DNA from: Sphingomonas sp.
GTDB taxonomy: Bacteria > Pseudomonadota > Alphaproteobacteria > Sphingomonadales > Sphingomonadaceae
Length of the DNA: 61,851 bases
Assembly: GCF_023266535.1 (NCBI RefSeq)
Contig: NZ_JAHFPY010000003.1
Span: forward strand, 1-61,851
Reading direction: 5' to 3'
Under the pieces are notes generated by a model. That model searched no databases, was not told the DNA's origin, and worked only from the letters and a program-made list of their open reading frames with translations. Shown here in pieces: positions 15,508-23,345 of the stretch (position 1 is the first letter of the stretch; every line of letters begins with the position of its first letter). Both the position numbers and the translations under genes were made by a program.

Positions 15508-15844
15508 TTTTCTCACTCTGTAGTGGCCAGGCGGGGCGAACCCCACCCAAGCCGTTCAAGTTTAGCGGTCCAAGCGGCGAGCCGAAGCGCACCTCCCGCA
15601 ATCCAGTGCTAATGCCTTGGAAGGCGGCGCCTGTAGCAGAAATCAGCGGGGAAGCAAGGCAGGCGACTGGAGAGAGGGGGCCCTAAACTTCACTATTTTC
15701 ATCGAGACAGGCGCCATTTTTGTGAAGTTAGCGCGGGTTTGGAGATTGGGGTGACTGAGCTGGACGGTGAGACAGAGCCAGAGCTGAGAGGCGTGGCATA
15801 GGTTGGGTGCTGTAGGACAGCAGATTCAGCTTCGGCTCGGCGGC
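15508..15844. other. Spacer between rplK and the TPR gene
   Basis: These 337 bp hold no credible gene. They contain the rplK leader, a candidate promoter (15630-15657) and an inverted repeat with 8-bp arms (15686-15693 and 15722-15729, AACTTCAC/GTGAAGTT) around a 28-bp loop. I see nothing else. Confidence 0.5.
15630..15657 (-). promoter_or_regulatory. Candidate rplKA promoter
   Basis: Minus strand: TTGCTT (15652-15657), 16 bp, TACAGG (15630-15635). The spacing and TAnAGG -10 match the candidate in front of rplJ, which is mutual support. It would leave a leader of roughly 115 nt. Confidence 0.45.
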
Positions 15845-16345
15845 TTATGGGTTCAGCTTCTTGCCCAGCTCATCGATCGCCGACTGGATCTCGGTGCGGT
15901 CCTCGTCGCCGCATTTGCTGGCGCACTTGGCGAGCTTCCTCTGCAGCGCGGCATATTGCTTGGTGGCGAGGTCCTTGTCGCCCAGCTCGATCGCTACCAG
16001 GCCTAGCTGGAGATAGGCCGGGATCGGCGCGTTCTGGGAGCGAACCGCGCCCTGGAACGCCTTCTTGGCCTCGGGCTTCTGGCCGCTGAGGGCATAGGCC
16101 ATGCCCAGCGCGTAGGGGATGTTGCCGTCGATCGAATTGGCATCATAGGCCTTGCGCAATTCCTTGATCGCCGTCGGGAAATCGCCCGCCTGCAGGGCGG
16201 TCACGCCGTTCCGGTAGGGCACGGTCGCGTCGGCCTGGACGGGGGTGGATTCCGGCGCCATGCCGCCGCCCATTTGCGCATGGGCCTGGGAGGCAATCGC
16301 AAGGCCGAACGCGGCCGCGGAAATCTGGAGCTTGGACAGTCGCAT
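15845..16345 (-). CDS. Exported TPR-repeat protein
   Basis: This 166-aa protein begins with a signal peptide (MRLSKLQISAAAFGLAIASQAHA) and then has three tetratricopeptide-type helix pairs, for example YRNGVTALQAGDFPTAIKEL and IPAYLQLGLVAIELGDKDLA. TPRs mediate protein contacts; no partner is evident. Two cysteines (KCASKC) near the C-terminus could form a disulfide in the periplasm. The ATG at 16345 has GAGGTG upstream; a frame reaching to 16393 is less likely. It stands alone between the efflux operon and rplK. Confidence 0.75.
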   Translation of the reverse strand: MRLSKLQISAAAFGLAIASQAHAQMGGGMAPESTPVQADATVPYRNGVTALQAGDFPTAIKELRKAYDANSIDGNIPYALGMAYALSGQKPEAKKAFQGAVRSQNAPIPAYLQLGLVAIELGDKDLATKQYAALQRKLAKCASKCGDEDRTEIQSAIDELGKKLNP

Positions 16346-16453
16346 TGTCGGGGCACCTCTCGAAGAGATCAGGCGGGGGACGATGCTGGCCAACAGGCGG
16401 CCTGTCGCGAGCCTTGCCGGTGGAGGTGCGGTTTTTGCCGGTGAATGAAAGCG

Positions 16454-16480
16454 GGATCCCGGATCAAGTCCGGGATGACG
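16454..16480. repeat. 27-bp dispersed hairpin repeat, copy A
   Basis: ATCCCGGAT and its partner GTCCGGGAT give an imperfect palindrome with core CCCGGATCAAGTCCGGG. The 27 bp are identical to 22121-22147. Such repeats are widespread in alphaproteobacterial spacers. Copy A lies in the spacer between the ABC permease stop and the TPR gene. Confidence 0.75.
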
Positions 16481-16504
16481 AAAGGTGGGAAGTAAGTGCC
16501 GGCG

Positions 16505-17638
16505 CTAATCGAGAGTGGTGCGGTACTTGGTAACAGCCACGGACGCGACGACGAGGACGAACAGCAGCAGGGCGAGGAGGCTGGGTGCGGCCTCGGCGAT
16601 GCCGACGCCCTTGAGCATCGCGCCGCGCACAACGCGCAGGACGTGCGTGACCGGGATGACGGAGCCGATCCATTGCGCCCAGTCGGGCATGCCGCGGAAC
16701 GGGAACAGGAAGCCCGACAGCAGGATCGACGGCAGCATGTAGAAGAAGCTCATCTGCATCGCCTGGAGCTGGTTGCGGGCGAGGGTCGAGATGAGGAAGC
16801 CGAGGCTCAGCGAGCCGATGATGAACAACAGCAGGCCAAGGATCAGCGCCGCCCAGCCGCCGGCCATCGGTACCCCGAACAGGATGCGCGCGACGGTGAT
16901 GATGACGGTCGCCTGGATCGTCCCGACCATGACGTAAGGAGTTAGCTTGCCGATCATCACCTCGATCGGGCGGAGCGGAGTGGCGAGCAATGTCTCCATC
17001 GTGCCGCGTTCGGATTCGCGGGTGACGCCGAGCGCGGTCATCATCACCAGGGTCATCGACAGGACGATGCCGAGCAGGCCGGGGACGATATTGTAGCTGG
17101 TGATGCCTTCGGGGTTGTAGCGACGCTGGACGACCACCTCGAACGGTTGGGCGGCGGGTTTTGCAGGCGCGATAACGCCCTTCAGATCATGCTTCAGCGC
17201 CTCGGCCGGGATGCTGGCCAACGCGCCAACGGCGGGGCCGGTCGCGGCGGGGTCCGAAGCATCGGCCTCGACCAGGATTTGCGCCTTCTCGTGGCGGACG
17301 ACGCGGCGGGTAAAATCGCCGGGAATGGTGATGGCGAACTGGACCCGGCCGCGCTCGATCAGCGCATCCATTTCGGCCGGCGAGCGGGCGACATAGTCGA
17401 TCGAGAAATAGTCGCTGCGTTTGAGGGCGCCCAGGACCGAGCGCGAGAATTGGCCCTGGTCCTGGACCAGCACCGCGGTCGGCAGCTGCTTGGGATCGCT
17501 GTTGATGGCATAGCCGAACAGCAGCAGCTGGATGACCGGAATGCCGAGCATCATCGCATAGGTCAGCCGGTCGCGGAGGAGCTGCGTGAACTCCTTCTGC
17601 AGCACCGCCAGGATGCGCGAGAGCGAAATGCCCATCAT
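16505..17638 (-). CDS. ABC-2 type multidrug/antimicrobial export permease
   Basis: This 377-aa permease has a YhhJ-like layout: one N-terminal membrane helix (about residues 27-45), a long periplasmic loop (about 46-180), then five or so helices. ESERGTMETLLATPLRPIEVMIGKL is the typical ABC-2 cytoplasmic loop that couples to the ATPase. It is the last gene of the tetR-omf-hlyD-ATPase-permease operon and overlaps the ATPase stop by 4 nt. Two adjacent ATG codons exist (17638, 17635). The substrate is unknown. Confidence 0.9.
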   Translation of the reverse strand: MMGISLSRILAVLQKEFTQLLRDRLTYAMMLGIPVIQLLLFGYAINSDPKQLPTAVLVQDQGQFSRSVLGALKRSDYFSIDYVARSPAEMDALIERGRVQFAITIPGDFTRRVVRHEKAQILVEADASDPAATGPAVGALASIPAEALKHDLKGVIAPAKPAAQPFEVVVQRRYNPEGITSYNIVPGLLGIVLSMTLVMMTALGVTRESERGTMETLLATPLRPIEVMIGKLTPYVMVGTIQATVIITVARILFGVPMAGGWAALILGLLLFIIGSLSLGFLISTLARNQLQAMQMSFFYMLPSILLSGFLFPFRGMPDWAQWIGSVIPVTHVLRVVRGAMLKGVGIAEAAPSLLALLLFVLVVASVAVTKYRTTLD

Positions 17639-18567
17639 GCCGCTTCGTCCACGGACCGCGCACCCTGCTGTCGCATGAGGTGGATGAACACGTCTTCGAG
17701 GGTCGGCTCAGCCTCGCGCCACACGTAAGGATCGCGACGCCAGGGCTGGATCGCGGCTTCGAGCTTGCGGCGATCGGTGCCGCTGACGTGGAGCGTCTGG
17801 CCGAACGGGGCGACCATATCGACGCCCGGCTTCTGTTCGAGCTCGGACATTAGTTTGTCAGCGCGCGGGCCCTCTGCCTCGAAGGTAATCAGACCCGACT
17901 GCTTGATCAGTTCGTCGCCGGTGCCGCGAGCGATGAGGTCGCCGTTGAAGATGTAGGCGATGTCGTGGCAGCGCTCGGCCTCGTCCATATAGTGGGTCGA
18001 GACCATCACCGTCATGCCGCCGTCGGCGAAGCGGTGGATCTGGTCCCAGAAATCGCGGCGGGCCTGCGGGTCGACGCCGGCGGTGGGCTCGTCGAGCAGC
18101 AGCAGCTTGGGTTCGTGCATCACCGCCGCGGCCAGCGCCATGCGCTGCTTCCAGCCGCCCGAGAGCTGGCCGGCGAGCTGCTTGCGGCGGTGCTGGAGGC
18201 CGAGTTTTTCGAGCGATTCATCGACCCGCTGTGCGACCCGATCGAGGCTGTAGACGCGGGCGACGAAGGTCAGATTCTCCGCGATCGTCAGATCCTCGTA
18301 GAGCGAGAATTTCTGGGTCATGTAGCCGGTCTGGCGCTTGATTGCCGCCGCCTCACGCGGGAAGTCGAGGCCCAGCACCTGGCCGCTTGCTCCGGGGTCG
18401 GGAGTCAGCAGACCGCACAGCATGCGGAGGGACGTGGTCTTGCCCGACCCGTTGGGGCCGAGGAAGCCGGTGATATGACCCTGCTCGATCTGCAGCGCGA
18501 CGTCCTTGACCACGCGCCGGTCGCCGAAGCGCTTGTTAAGGCCCGCGACGTCAATCGCGAGACTCAC
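17635..18567 (-). CDS. ABC transporter ATP-binding protein
   Basis: This 310-aa ATPase drives the neighbouring ABC-2 permease. Walker A is GPNGSGKTT (residues 37-45), the signature is LSGGWKQRMALA and Walker B is LLLLDEPTAGVDP, followed by the H-loop VSTHYMDEAE. The C-terminal domain, after about residue 230, is typical of drug-exporting CcmA-type ATPases. The start is a GTG whose bases overlap the TGA of the upstream hlyD gene (GTGA), with GGAG 8 nt upstream. This is a single ATPase domain, not the fused double form of RbbA. Confidence 0.93.
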   Translation of the reverse strand: MSLAIDVAGLNKRFGDRRVVKDVALQIEQGHITGFLGPNGSGKTTSLRMLCGLLTPDPGASGQVLGLDFPREAAAIKRQTGYMTQKFSLYEDLTIAENLTFVARVYSLDRVAQRVDESLEKLGLQHRRKQLAGQLSGGWKQRMALAAAVMHEPKLLLLDEPTAGVDPQARRDFWDQIHRFADGGMTVMVSTHYMDEAERCHDIAYIFNGDLIARGTGDELIKQSGLITFEAEGPRADKLMSELEQKPGVDMVAPFGQTLHVSGTDRRKLEAAIQPWRRDPYVWREAEPTLEDVFIHLMRQQGARSVDEAA

Positions 18568-19508
18568 GGCAAAGGCTCCACGTCCACGGGAAGGCCCGGC
18601 ATCAGGCTGGCGGGCTTGGCGGGCAGCGCCTCGACCATGAACACCAGCCGGTCGCGGCTGTCGCGGCTGAAGATCACCGGCGGAGTGAATTCCGAGCGCG
18701 GGCTGACATAGCTGATCCTGGCCGTGAGGCCCGAGGCGCAGCTGTCGCAGGAGAAGCGGACCGTCTTGCCGGGCCGGTAGCGGGCGACCTGATGTTCGGG
18801 GACGTAGAAACGGACCTTGATCCGCTCGTCGGGCAGCAGGCTGACCACCGCCTGGTTGGCGGCGACCCATTCGCCGGGCCGGTAGAAGATCTCCTCGACG
18901 CGGCCGGCGGAAGGGGCCGGTGGGGCCAGCTGGCCGACGCGGATCGCGACTTCGCGCTCGCCGCCCCTGGCGTTGCTCTCCTGGGCGCGGGCGGCGGCAA
19001 TCTGGGCGTAGCGCGCAGCGGCGGTCTGGCGGGCGGCGTTGAGCCGGGCGCTGGCTTCCTTGAGCGCCGCTTCGGCCGCGTCGATATCCTTGTTGGCGAC
19101 CGCGGCCGGTTCGTCGCGCTTGACCGACTGCAGGCGATTGAGGTCGCGGCGGGCGCGGTCGGCATCGGCGGCGGCAGCGCGCGCTTCGGCTTCGGCCTGC
19201 TCGGCGTTCGCGGCGGCGGACGCGATCTGGGTGCGGGCTTCCGACACCTGGGCACGGGCCTGCTCGCCCTGCGCCGACAATGTTGCCGGATCGATGGTGA
19301 ACAGCGTGGCTCCGGCCGCGACCCGCTGACCTTCCTCGGCGGTGAGGGTGGCGACGGTTCCCGCCACCGGCGCGGCGAGGAACAGGCTTTCGCCCTCGAT
19401 ATAGCCGGAGAGAGTCCGTTCGCGCTTCTGGCCGCTGATCAGATACCATGCGAGCACCGCCGCGCCGAAAGCCAAGGCGAGGATGAAGATCGGCCGCGCG
19501 CGGTTCAT
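18564..19508 (-). CDS. HlyD/YhiI-type membrane fusion (periplasmic adaptor) protein
   Basis: This 314-aa adaptor links the inner-membrane ABC exporter to the outer-membrane channel. The N-terminal membrane anchor spans about residues 7-23. A lipoyl-like half (IEGESLFLAAPVAGTVATL) follows, then a long Ala/Glu-rich coiled coil (about 75-180), then the second lipoyl half and beta-barrel (SAGRVEEIFYRPGEWVAANQ). The start ATG overlaps the stop of the outer-membrane gene (ATGA). Confidence 0.92.
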   Translation of the reverse strand: MNRARPIFILALAFGAAVLAWYLISGQKRERTLSGYIEGESLFLAAPVAGTVATLTAEEGQRVAAGATLFTIDPATLSAQGEQARAQVSEARTQIASAAANAEQAEAEARAAAADADRARRDLNRLQSVKRDEPAAVANKDIDAAEAALKEASARLNAARQTAAARYAQIAAARAQESNARGGEREVAIRVGQLAPPAPSAGRVEEIFYRPGEWVAANQAVVSLLPDERIKVRFYVPEHQVARYRPGKTVRFSCDSCASGLTARISYVSPRSEFTPPVIFSRDSRDRLVFMVEALPAKPASLMPGLPVDVEPLP

Positions 19509-20944
19509 TGTCCCGTCTCCGCCAAGTTGCTTTCTGGCCAGCCGCCACCAAGCGCTTTCACCAGCGCCACCGTGTCGCGCGCCAGGGCGCCGCGGGTCTC
19601 GATCATCTGTTCCTCCAAGGATAGGCGGCGCTCCTGCGCCTGCAGCACGTCGGCCAGCGTCACCAGCCCGCCGTGGTAACGTGTCTCGGCAATCTCCTCG
19701 GCACGAGCGGCATTGGCCCGCGCCTGTTCCAGCTCGGCCAGCTTGCGCCGGCCGCCGTCGACGTTGCCCAGCGCGTCTTCGACGTCCTTGAGGGCGGTGA
19801 GGATCGCCTTGCGGTAGGCGATCATCGCCTGCTCCTGCCGGGCGTTCTTGACCTCGATAGTGGCCCGGCGCCGGCCGCCGTCGAAAATCGGCCAGTCGAG
19901 CGCGGCGCCGATCGAGAAGCTGCGGCTGCCCCATTCGAGCAGCGAGCCGAGGGCCGTGCTGACCAGTGCCGGGGCGGCGGTCAGGGAGATGCGCGGGTAA
20001 AGATCGGCGGTCGCAACACCGATGTCGGCGGTGGCCGCCGCCAGCTCGCGCTCGGCGGAGCGAATGTCCGGCCGCCGCCGGAGCAAGTCCGACGGCAGGC
20101 CGGGGGGCACCGAGAGGGCTGGGGGCAAAGTCCCCGGTGCCGCCAACTGATTGGCAAGGGTTTCTGGCTGCTGTCCGGTGAGCACGCCGAGCACATGAAT
20201 TTCGGCCTTGGCGTCAGCTTGCAGCCCCGGAATCGCGGCCGCGGCGGCAAAGCGTTCCGATTGCTGCTGCTCGAGGATTTGCCCGGTGACCAGTCCGCCC
20301 TTGGCCTGGGCGCGGACCAGCTGTTCGTAACGAGCCAAGCGGGCCAGCTCGGCCTCGGCATTGGCGATGCGGCCCTGCAGCGTGCGAAGGCGGAGATAGG
20401 CGCTGGCGACCTCGGCCGCGACCGTGACCTCGGCGTCGTGGCGGTTCCAGATGGCAGCGCCGGTGCGGGCCGCCGCAGCCTCGCGCTCGCGCCGGTTGCG
20501 GCCGAACAGGTCGAGTTCCCAGCTAGCATCGAAGCCGGCGCGCCAGCTGGTGAATGCGGTGCCGGGGAGGCCGATCGATCCGCCGCCACCCGTACCGGAA
20601 CCCGGGGTCACGGGAATGGCGTTCTCGCTGATCCGCTGGCGGGTTACGGAGGTCTCGGCGCCAAGTTGGGGAGATGAGCTCGCTCCAGCGACGCCCTCCT
20701 CAGCCCGAGCCTCGCGAATCCGCGCCGCGGCCATTTCGATGTCGAGATTTTGCCGAAGCGCCTGCTCGACCAGCGCGGTCAGCTGGGTGTCACCGAAGCC
20801 CTGCCACCAGGCGGCAAGATCGCCCTGCTCGGCGTTGCCTGCCTCAAGGTAGCGATCCGGTACCGGCGTTTCGGGCTGCGTGTAGTCCGGCCCGACCGTG
20901 GTGCAGCCGGCGAGCAGCAGGGAGAGGAGGAGCGCGCGCCTCAT
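19505..20944 (-). CDS. NodT/OprM-type outer-membrane efflux lipoprotein
   Basis: This 479-aa protein is the TolC-like channel of the pump. It has a lipoprotein signal with lipobox LAGC (Cys14) followed by the NodT-typical TTVGPDY. Two repeats of the outer-membrane efflux fold are visible, with the typical LRRRPDIRSAERELAAATADIGVA sequence near the middle (split here by the motif PDIRSAERELAAA). It overlaps tetR upstream (ATGA) and hlyD downstream. The length is normal for the family. Confidence 0.93.
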   Translation of the reverse strand: MRRALLLSLLLAGCTTVGPDYTQPETPVPDRYLEAGNAEQGDLAAWWQGFGDTQLTALVEQALRQNLDIEMAAARIREARAEEGVAGASSSPQLGAETSVTRQRISENAIPVTPGSGTGGGGSIGLPGTAFTSWRAGFDASWELDLFGRNRREREAAAARTGAAIWNRHDAEVTVAAEVASAYLRLRTLQGRIANAEAELARLARYEQLVRAQAKGGLVTGQILEQQQSERFAAAAAIPGLQADAKAEIHVLGVLTGQQPETLANQLAAPGTLPPALSVPPGLPSDLLRRRPDIRSAERELAAATADIGVATADLYPRISLTAAPALVSTALGSLLEWGSRSFSIGAALDWPIFDGGRRRATIEVKNARQEQAMIAYRKAILTALKDVEDALGNVDGGRRKLAELEQARANAARAEEIAETRYHGGLVTLADVLQAQERRLSLEEQMIETRGALARDTVALVKALGGGWPESNLAETGQ

Positions 20945-21570
20945 GATGCCTTCTCCAGCAGCAGCCCGGCCAGCGCGGTTTCGGCATGCTGGCGGGCCAG
21001 CAACTGCAGATCGAGCGGTTCGCCCCCGGCCGGCTGCAGCACCTCGCGATAGAGCAGGCCCATCAGCATCGGCCCCATCAGGCTGAAGGCATGGTAGCGC
21101 GGGTTGCCCGGGCGGACCTCGCCGCGCTGCTGGGCGCGCTCGATCAGCCCGGTCATGATGGCGAAGGCCTTGACCGCGATCTGGTCGTGCCAGACCTTTG
21201 CCAGCTCGGGGAAATTGCCGGACTCGCCGATGACCATCTTGACCACGCGGCCGAGCGGCGTGCGGGTGGCCATTTCGGACATGCGGGCGAGGAACATCGG
21301 CGCGAGCTGGGCGAAGGGCAGGTCGGCGGCCATGATTGCATCGCGGACCGCGTCGATGTTCGGCGCGATGGTGTTCTTGACGACCGCGCGGAACAGCTCC
21401 TCCTTATCCGTGAAGTAGAGGTAGAGCGTGCCCTTCGACACGCCGGCGCGCCGGGCGATGTCGTCCAGCTTGGCCGCCGCGAAGCCTTTTTCAGCAAACA
21501 CCTCCAACGCCGCCGCGCAAATCTCGCGTGGGCGGTCTTCGGCGCGTCGCTGGAATTTGGGTTGCTTCAC
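20941..21570 (-). CDS. TetR/AcrR family repressor of the efflux operon
   Basis: This 209-aa regulator has an N-terminal helix-turn-helix (about residues 18-60: ALEVFAEKGFAAAKLDDIAR, then AGVSKGTLYLYFTDKEELF) and a helical ligand-binding domain with an AcrR_C-like region (FPELAKVWHDQIAVKAF). It is the first gene of the efflux operon and its stop overlaps the start of the channel gene. The start is GTG with only a weak Shine-Dalgarno. A perfect 20-bp palindrome lies 9 nt upstream and is the obvious operator, so the operon is probably self-repressed and induced by the exported drug. Confidence 0.92.
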   Translation of the reverse strand: MKQPKFQRRAEDRPREICAAALEVFAEKGFAAAKLDDIARRAGVSKGTLYLYFTDKEELFRAVVKNTIAPNIDAVRDAIMAADLPFAQLAPMFLARMSEMATRTPLGRVVKMVIGESGNFPELAKVWHDQIAVKAFAIMTGLIERAQQRGEVRPGNPRYHAFSLMGPMLMGLLYREVLQPAGGEPLDLQLLARQHAETALAGLLLEKAS

Positions 21571-21579
21571 GAGTCGTTT

Positions 21580-21599
21580 CTAACTGACCGGTCAGTTAG
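21580..21599. promoter_or_regulatory. TetR operator of the efflux operon
   Basis: A perfect 20-bp palindrome, CTAACTGACCGGTCAGTTAG, stands 9 nt before the tetR start. Its size, symmetry and place fit a TetR-family operator overlapping the start region of the operon. GACCGGTC-centred sites are seen for several AcrR-like repressors. Confidence 0.85.
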
Positions 21600-21655
21600 T
21601 TAAATGGCATTTCAAATGCAAGCGGAATCAACTTTTGGAGGTAGAGCCGGGGGGG

Positions 21656-22045
21656 CTAGCTCTTCGCTTGTTGCAGCAGTTCGCCCATGCGGCGGTGAAC
21701 GACTTCGATTGCCTTGAGCGGCCGGACCATGACCTTGAAATAGGCGATCTGCCGTCCGCCAGGCGTGCAGCGAATGATGTCGACGCCATTGACCCTGATG
21801 CCGTCGATCTCGCTCTCAAACTCCAGTACCGCCCCCGACGCGTTGCGCCATTCGCCGGTGTAACGGAAATGTTCATTCCCGATCACCTGCATCGCGCCAA
21901 GCAGATAGGCCATGGTGATTTCGCGGCCGCGCTGAGGAGTGTGGACGACCGGGCTTTCGAAGGTAACGTCAGGCGCCAGCAACTCTACCAAGAGCGTAGT
22001 GTCCCGGGTTTCGACGAAGCGGTGCCAAGCCTTAATTGCATCCAT
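21656..22045 (-). CDS. SnoaL-like / NTF2-fold family protein
   Basis: This protein of about 129 aa has the cone-shaped NTF2 fold seen in SnoaL-type isomerases and hydrolases: an N-terminal helix (AIKAWHRFVETRDTTLLVEL), LLAPDVTFESPVV, and strands ending in FKVMVRPLKAIEVVHRRM. No catalytic set can be assigned and the substrate is unknown. The ATG at 22045 is chosen; a GTG eight codons upstream (22069) keeps the frame open. Neither has a strong ribosome-binding site. It lies between nusG and the divergent operator region of the efflux pump. Confidence 0.7.
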   Translation of the reverse strand: MDAIKAWHRFVETRDTTLLVELLAPDVTFESPVVHTPQRGREITMAYLLGAMQVIGNEHFRYTGEWRNASGAVLEFESEIDGIRVNGVDIIRCTPGGRQIAYFKVMVRPLKAIEVVHRRMGELLQQAKS

Positions 22046-22120
22046 CTGCTGGAGGCTAGGCAAATGCACGCCAAAGAAAAAGGGCCGCCTCTCGGCGACC
22101 CCTTTGAAATTCGGTTGCTT

Positions 22121-22147
22121 GGATCCCGGATCAAGTCCGGGATGACG
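22121..22147. repeat. 27-bp dispersed hairpin repeat, copy B
   Basis: All 27 bp are identical, in the same orientation, to the copy at 16454-16480. It lies just after the nusG stop (22162 on the minus strand), where its stem could also help end the secE-nusG transcript. Confidence 0.75.
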
Positions 22148-22161
22148 ACCTTAAGGGGTCG

Positions 22162-22698
22162 TCATTTGACCCGCTCGACCTGCTCGAACTCGAGCTCGAC
22201 CGGCGTGGCGCGGCCGAAGATCGAGACGCTGACCTTGACGCGGGCACGGTCGAAATCGAGCTCCTCGACGACGCCGTTGAAGCTGGCGAACGGGCCGTCC
22301 AGCACCTTGACCGCGTCGCCGATCTCATAATCGACCTTGACCTTGTGCTTGGGCTGCGCGGCGGCCTCTTCCTTGGTGTCGAGCATGCGATGGGCTTGCG
22401 CGTCGGGGATCGCCTGCGGCTTGCCGTTCGGGCCGAGGAAGCCGGTCACCTTGGGGGTGTTCTTGACCAGGTGATAGACGTCGTCGTTCAATGCCAGCTT
22501 GGCGAGGACATAGCCGGGCATGAACTTGCGCTCGGCCTGGACCTTCTTGCCGCGCTTGATCTCGGTCACGGTCTCGGTCGGGACCTCGACCTGCTCGACC
22601 AAGCTTTCGAGGCCGAGGCGCTTGGCTTCGGACATGATCGCGTCGCGAACCTTGTTCTCGAAGCCGGAATAGGCGTGGATGATGTACCAGCGGGACAT
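22162..22698 (-). CDS. nusG: Transcription termination/antitermination protein NusG
   Basis: This 178-aa protein binds the RNA polymerase clamp and joins it to Rho or to ribosomal S10. The N-terminal NGN domain (RWYIIHAYSGFENKVRDAI, MPGYVLAKL) and the C-terminal KOW domain (YEIGDAVKVLDGPFASFNG) are complete. It follows secE by 21 nt, as in most bacteria. rplK, normally next, is displaced by about 6.6 kb. Confidence 0.98.
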   Translation of the reverse strand: MSRWYIIHAYSGFENKVRDAIMSEAKRLGLESLVEQVEVPTETVTEIKRGKKVQAERKFMPGYVLAKLALNDDVYHLVKNTPKVTGFLGPNGKPQAIPDAQAHRMLDTKEEAAAQPKHKVKVDYEIGDAVKVLDGPFASFNGVVEELDFDRARVKVSVSIFGRATPVELEFEQVERVK

Positions 22699-22719
22699 TG
22701 GTTAGCCTTTGAAAATTCT

Positions 22720-22917
22720 CTAGCCGAGCAGGCCGAGGAGGGATTTGACGATCGCGCTGAAAGCCGAATCGACCCCGAAGAAGAAGATGGCGAGCATGGC
22801 GGTCATGATCATCACCATGATGGCGGTGGTGCGCGTTTCCTTCAGCGACGGCCAGACGACCTTGCTGCCTTCGGCGCGCACCTGCCGGATGAATTCGCCT
22901 GGATTGACCTTTGCCAC
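22720..22917 (-). CDS. secE: Protein translocase subunit SecE
   Basis: This 65-aa single-membrane-span SecE clamps the SecYEG channel. The amphipathic segment (IRQVRAEGSKVVWPSLKET) with the conserved VxWP and the membrane helix (about residues 31-50) are present. The short one-span form is normal for alphaproteobacteria. It lies between tRNA-Trp and nusG in the conserved order. Confidence 0.95.
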   Translation of the reverse strand: MAKVNPGEFIRQVRAEGSKVVWPSLKETRTTAIMVMIMTAMLAIFFFGVDSAFSAIVKSLLGLLG

Positions 22918-22998
22918 TGTTTCGATGCCTTCAAACGGATAGAAAAACGAGGTCCGCGGGCAACCCCGCCGGACCTCGTAACGGGCGGGACTTAGCGC

Positions 22999-23103
22999 GG
23001 GCCGTCACGGGAGTAAATCCCGCGACGTCGATCGGGTTCGCTCACGCGACCCGTCGGCCGGCCTTCGGCGGCTCTTCGCGCTGCTACGCTGCGCTCGGCG
23101 CCT
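22999..23103. repeat. Intergenic repeat copy 1 beside tRNA-Trp
   Basis: This copy starts with GGGCCGTCACGG, then an AGTAAATCC hairpin and CGACGTCG, and ends with a CGCTGCT...CTGCGCTCGG block. The same elements recur in the same order at 23227-23345. It lies between tRNA-Trp and secE, so it is probably transcribed with them. Confidence 0.6.
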
Positions 23104-23109
23104 TAGGCT

Positions 23110-23185
23110 TGGCAGGGGCAGAGGGACTCGAACCCACGACCCTCGGTTTTGGAGACCGATGCTCTACCAACTGAGCTATACCCCT
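23110..23185 (-). tRNA. tRNA-Trp (anticodon CCA)
   Basis: This 76-nt tRNA is encoded on the minus strand, including the 3' CCA. The acceptor stem AGGGGTA pairs with TGCCCCT (one G-U), with discriminator G. The D arm is GCTCAGTTGGTAGAGC, the anticodon stem TCGGT/ACCGA closes loop CTCCAAA with anticodon CCA, and the T arm contains GGTTCGAGTCC. It heads the secE-nusG unit as in many bacteria. Confidence 0.97.
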
Positions 23186-23197
23186 AGGCCGTGGCGC

Positions 23198-23226
23198 GAC
23201 CTAATGCGCTGAGCTAATGTGCGCAA
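23198..23226 (-). promoter_or_regulatory. Candidate promoter of tRNA-Trp/secE/nusG
   Basis: Minus strand: TTGCGC (23221-23226), 17 bp, TAGGTC (23198-23203). Transcription would begin 5-7 nt before the mature tRNA end. The position is right; the boxes are weak matches. Confidence 0.4.
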
Positions 23227-23345
23227 GGGCCGTCACGGAGTAAATCCGTGACGTCGGTCCTGTCGCTACGCGCAGGCCGTCCGGCTTTCGTGATCTCTGC
23301 GCGCTGCTGGCGATTGCGAGCAATCGCGGCGCTGCGCTCGGTCAC
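23227..23345. repeat. Intergenic repeat copy 2 beside tRNA-Trp
   Basis: This is the second copy of the repeat at 22999-23103, in direct orientation, with hairpin GTCACGG-AGTAAAT-CCGTGAC and an extra internal hairpin (GCGATTGC/GCAATCGC). It ends exactly where the stop codon of the acyl-AMP ligase begins. Confidence 0.6.

Noticed and set aside
19508..19934. Extension of the HlyD adaptor upstream into the channel gene
   Set aside because: The frame stays open but the added sequence is an out-of-frame copy of the channel gene; the ATGA overlap at 19505-19508 marks the true start.
22999..23345. Integration site (att) at tRNA-Trp
   Set aside because: The repeats do not copy the tRNA 3' end, and no integrase or mobile gene lies nearby.
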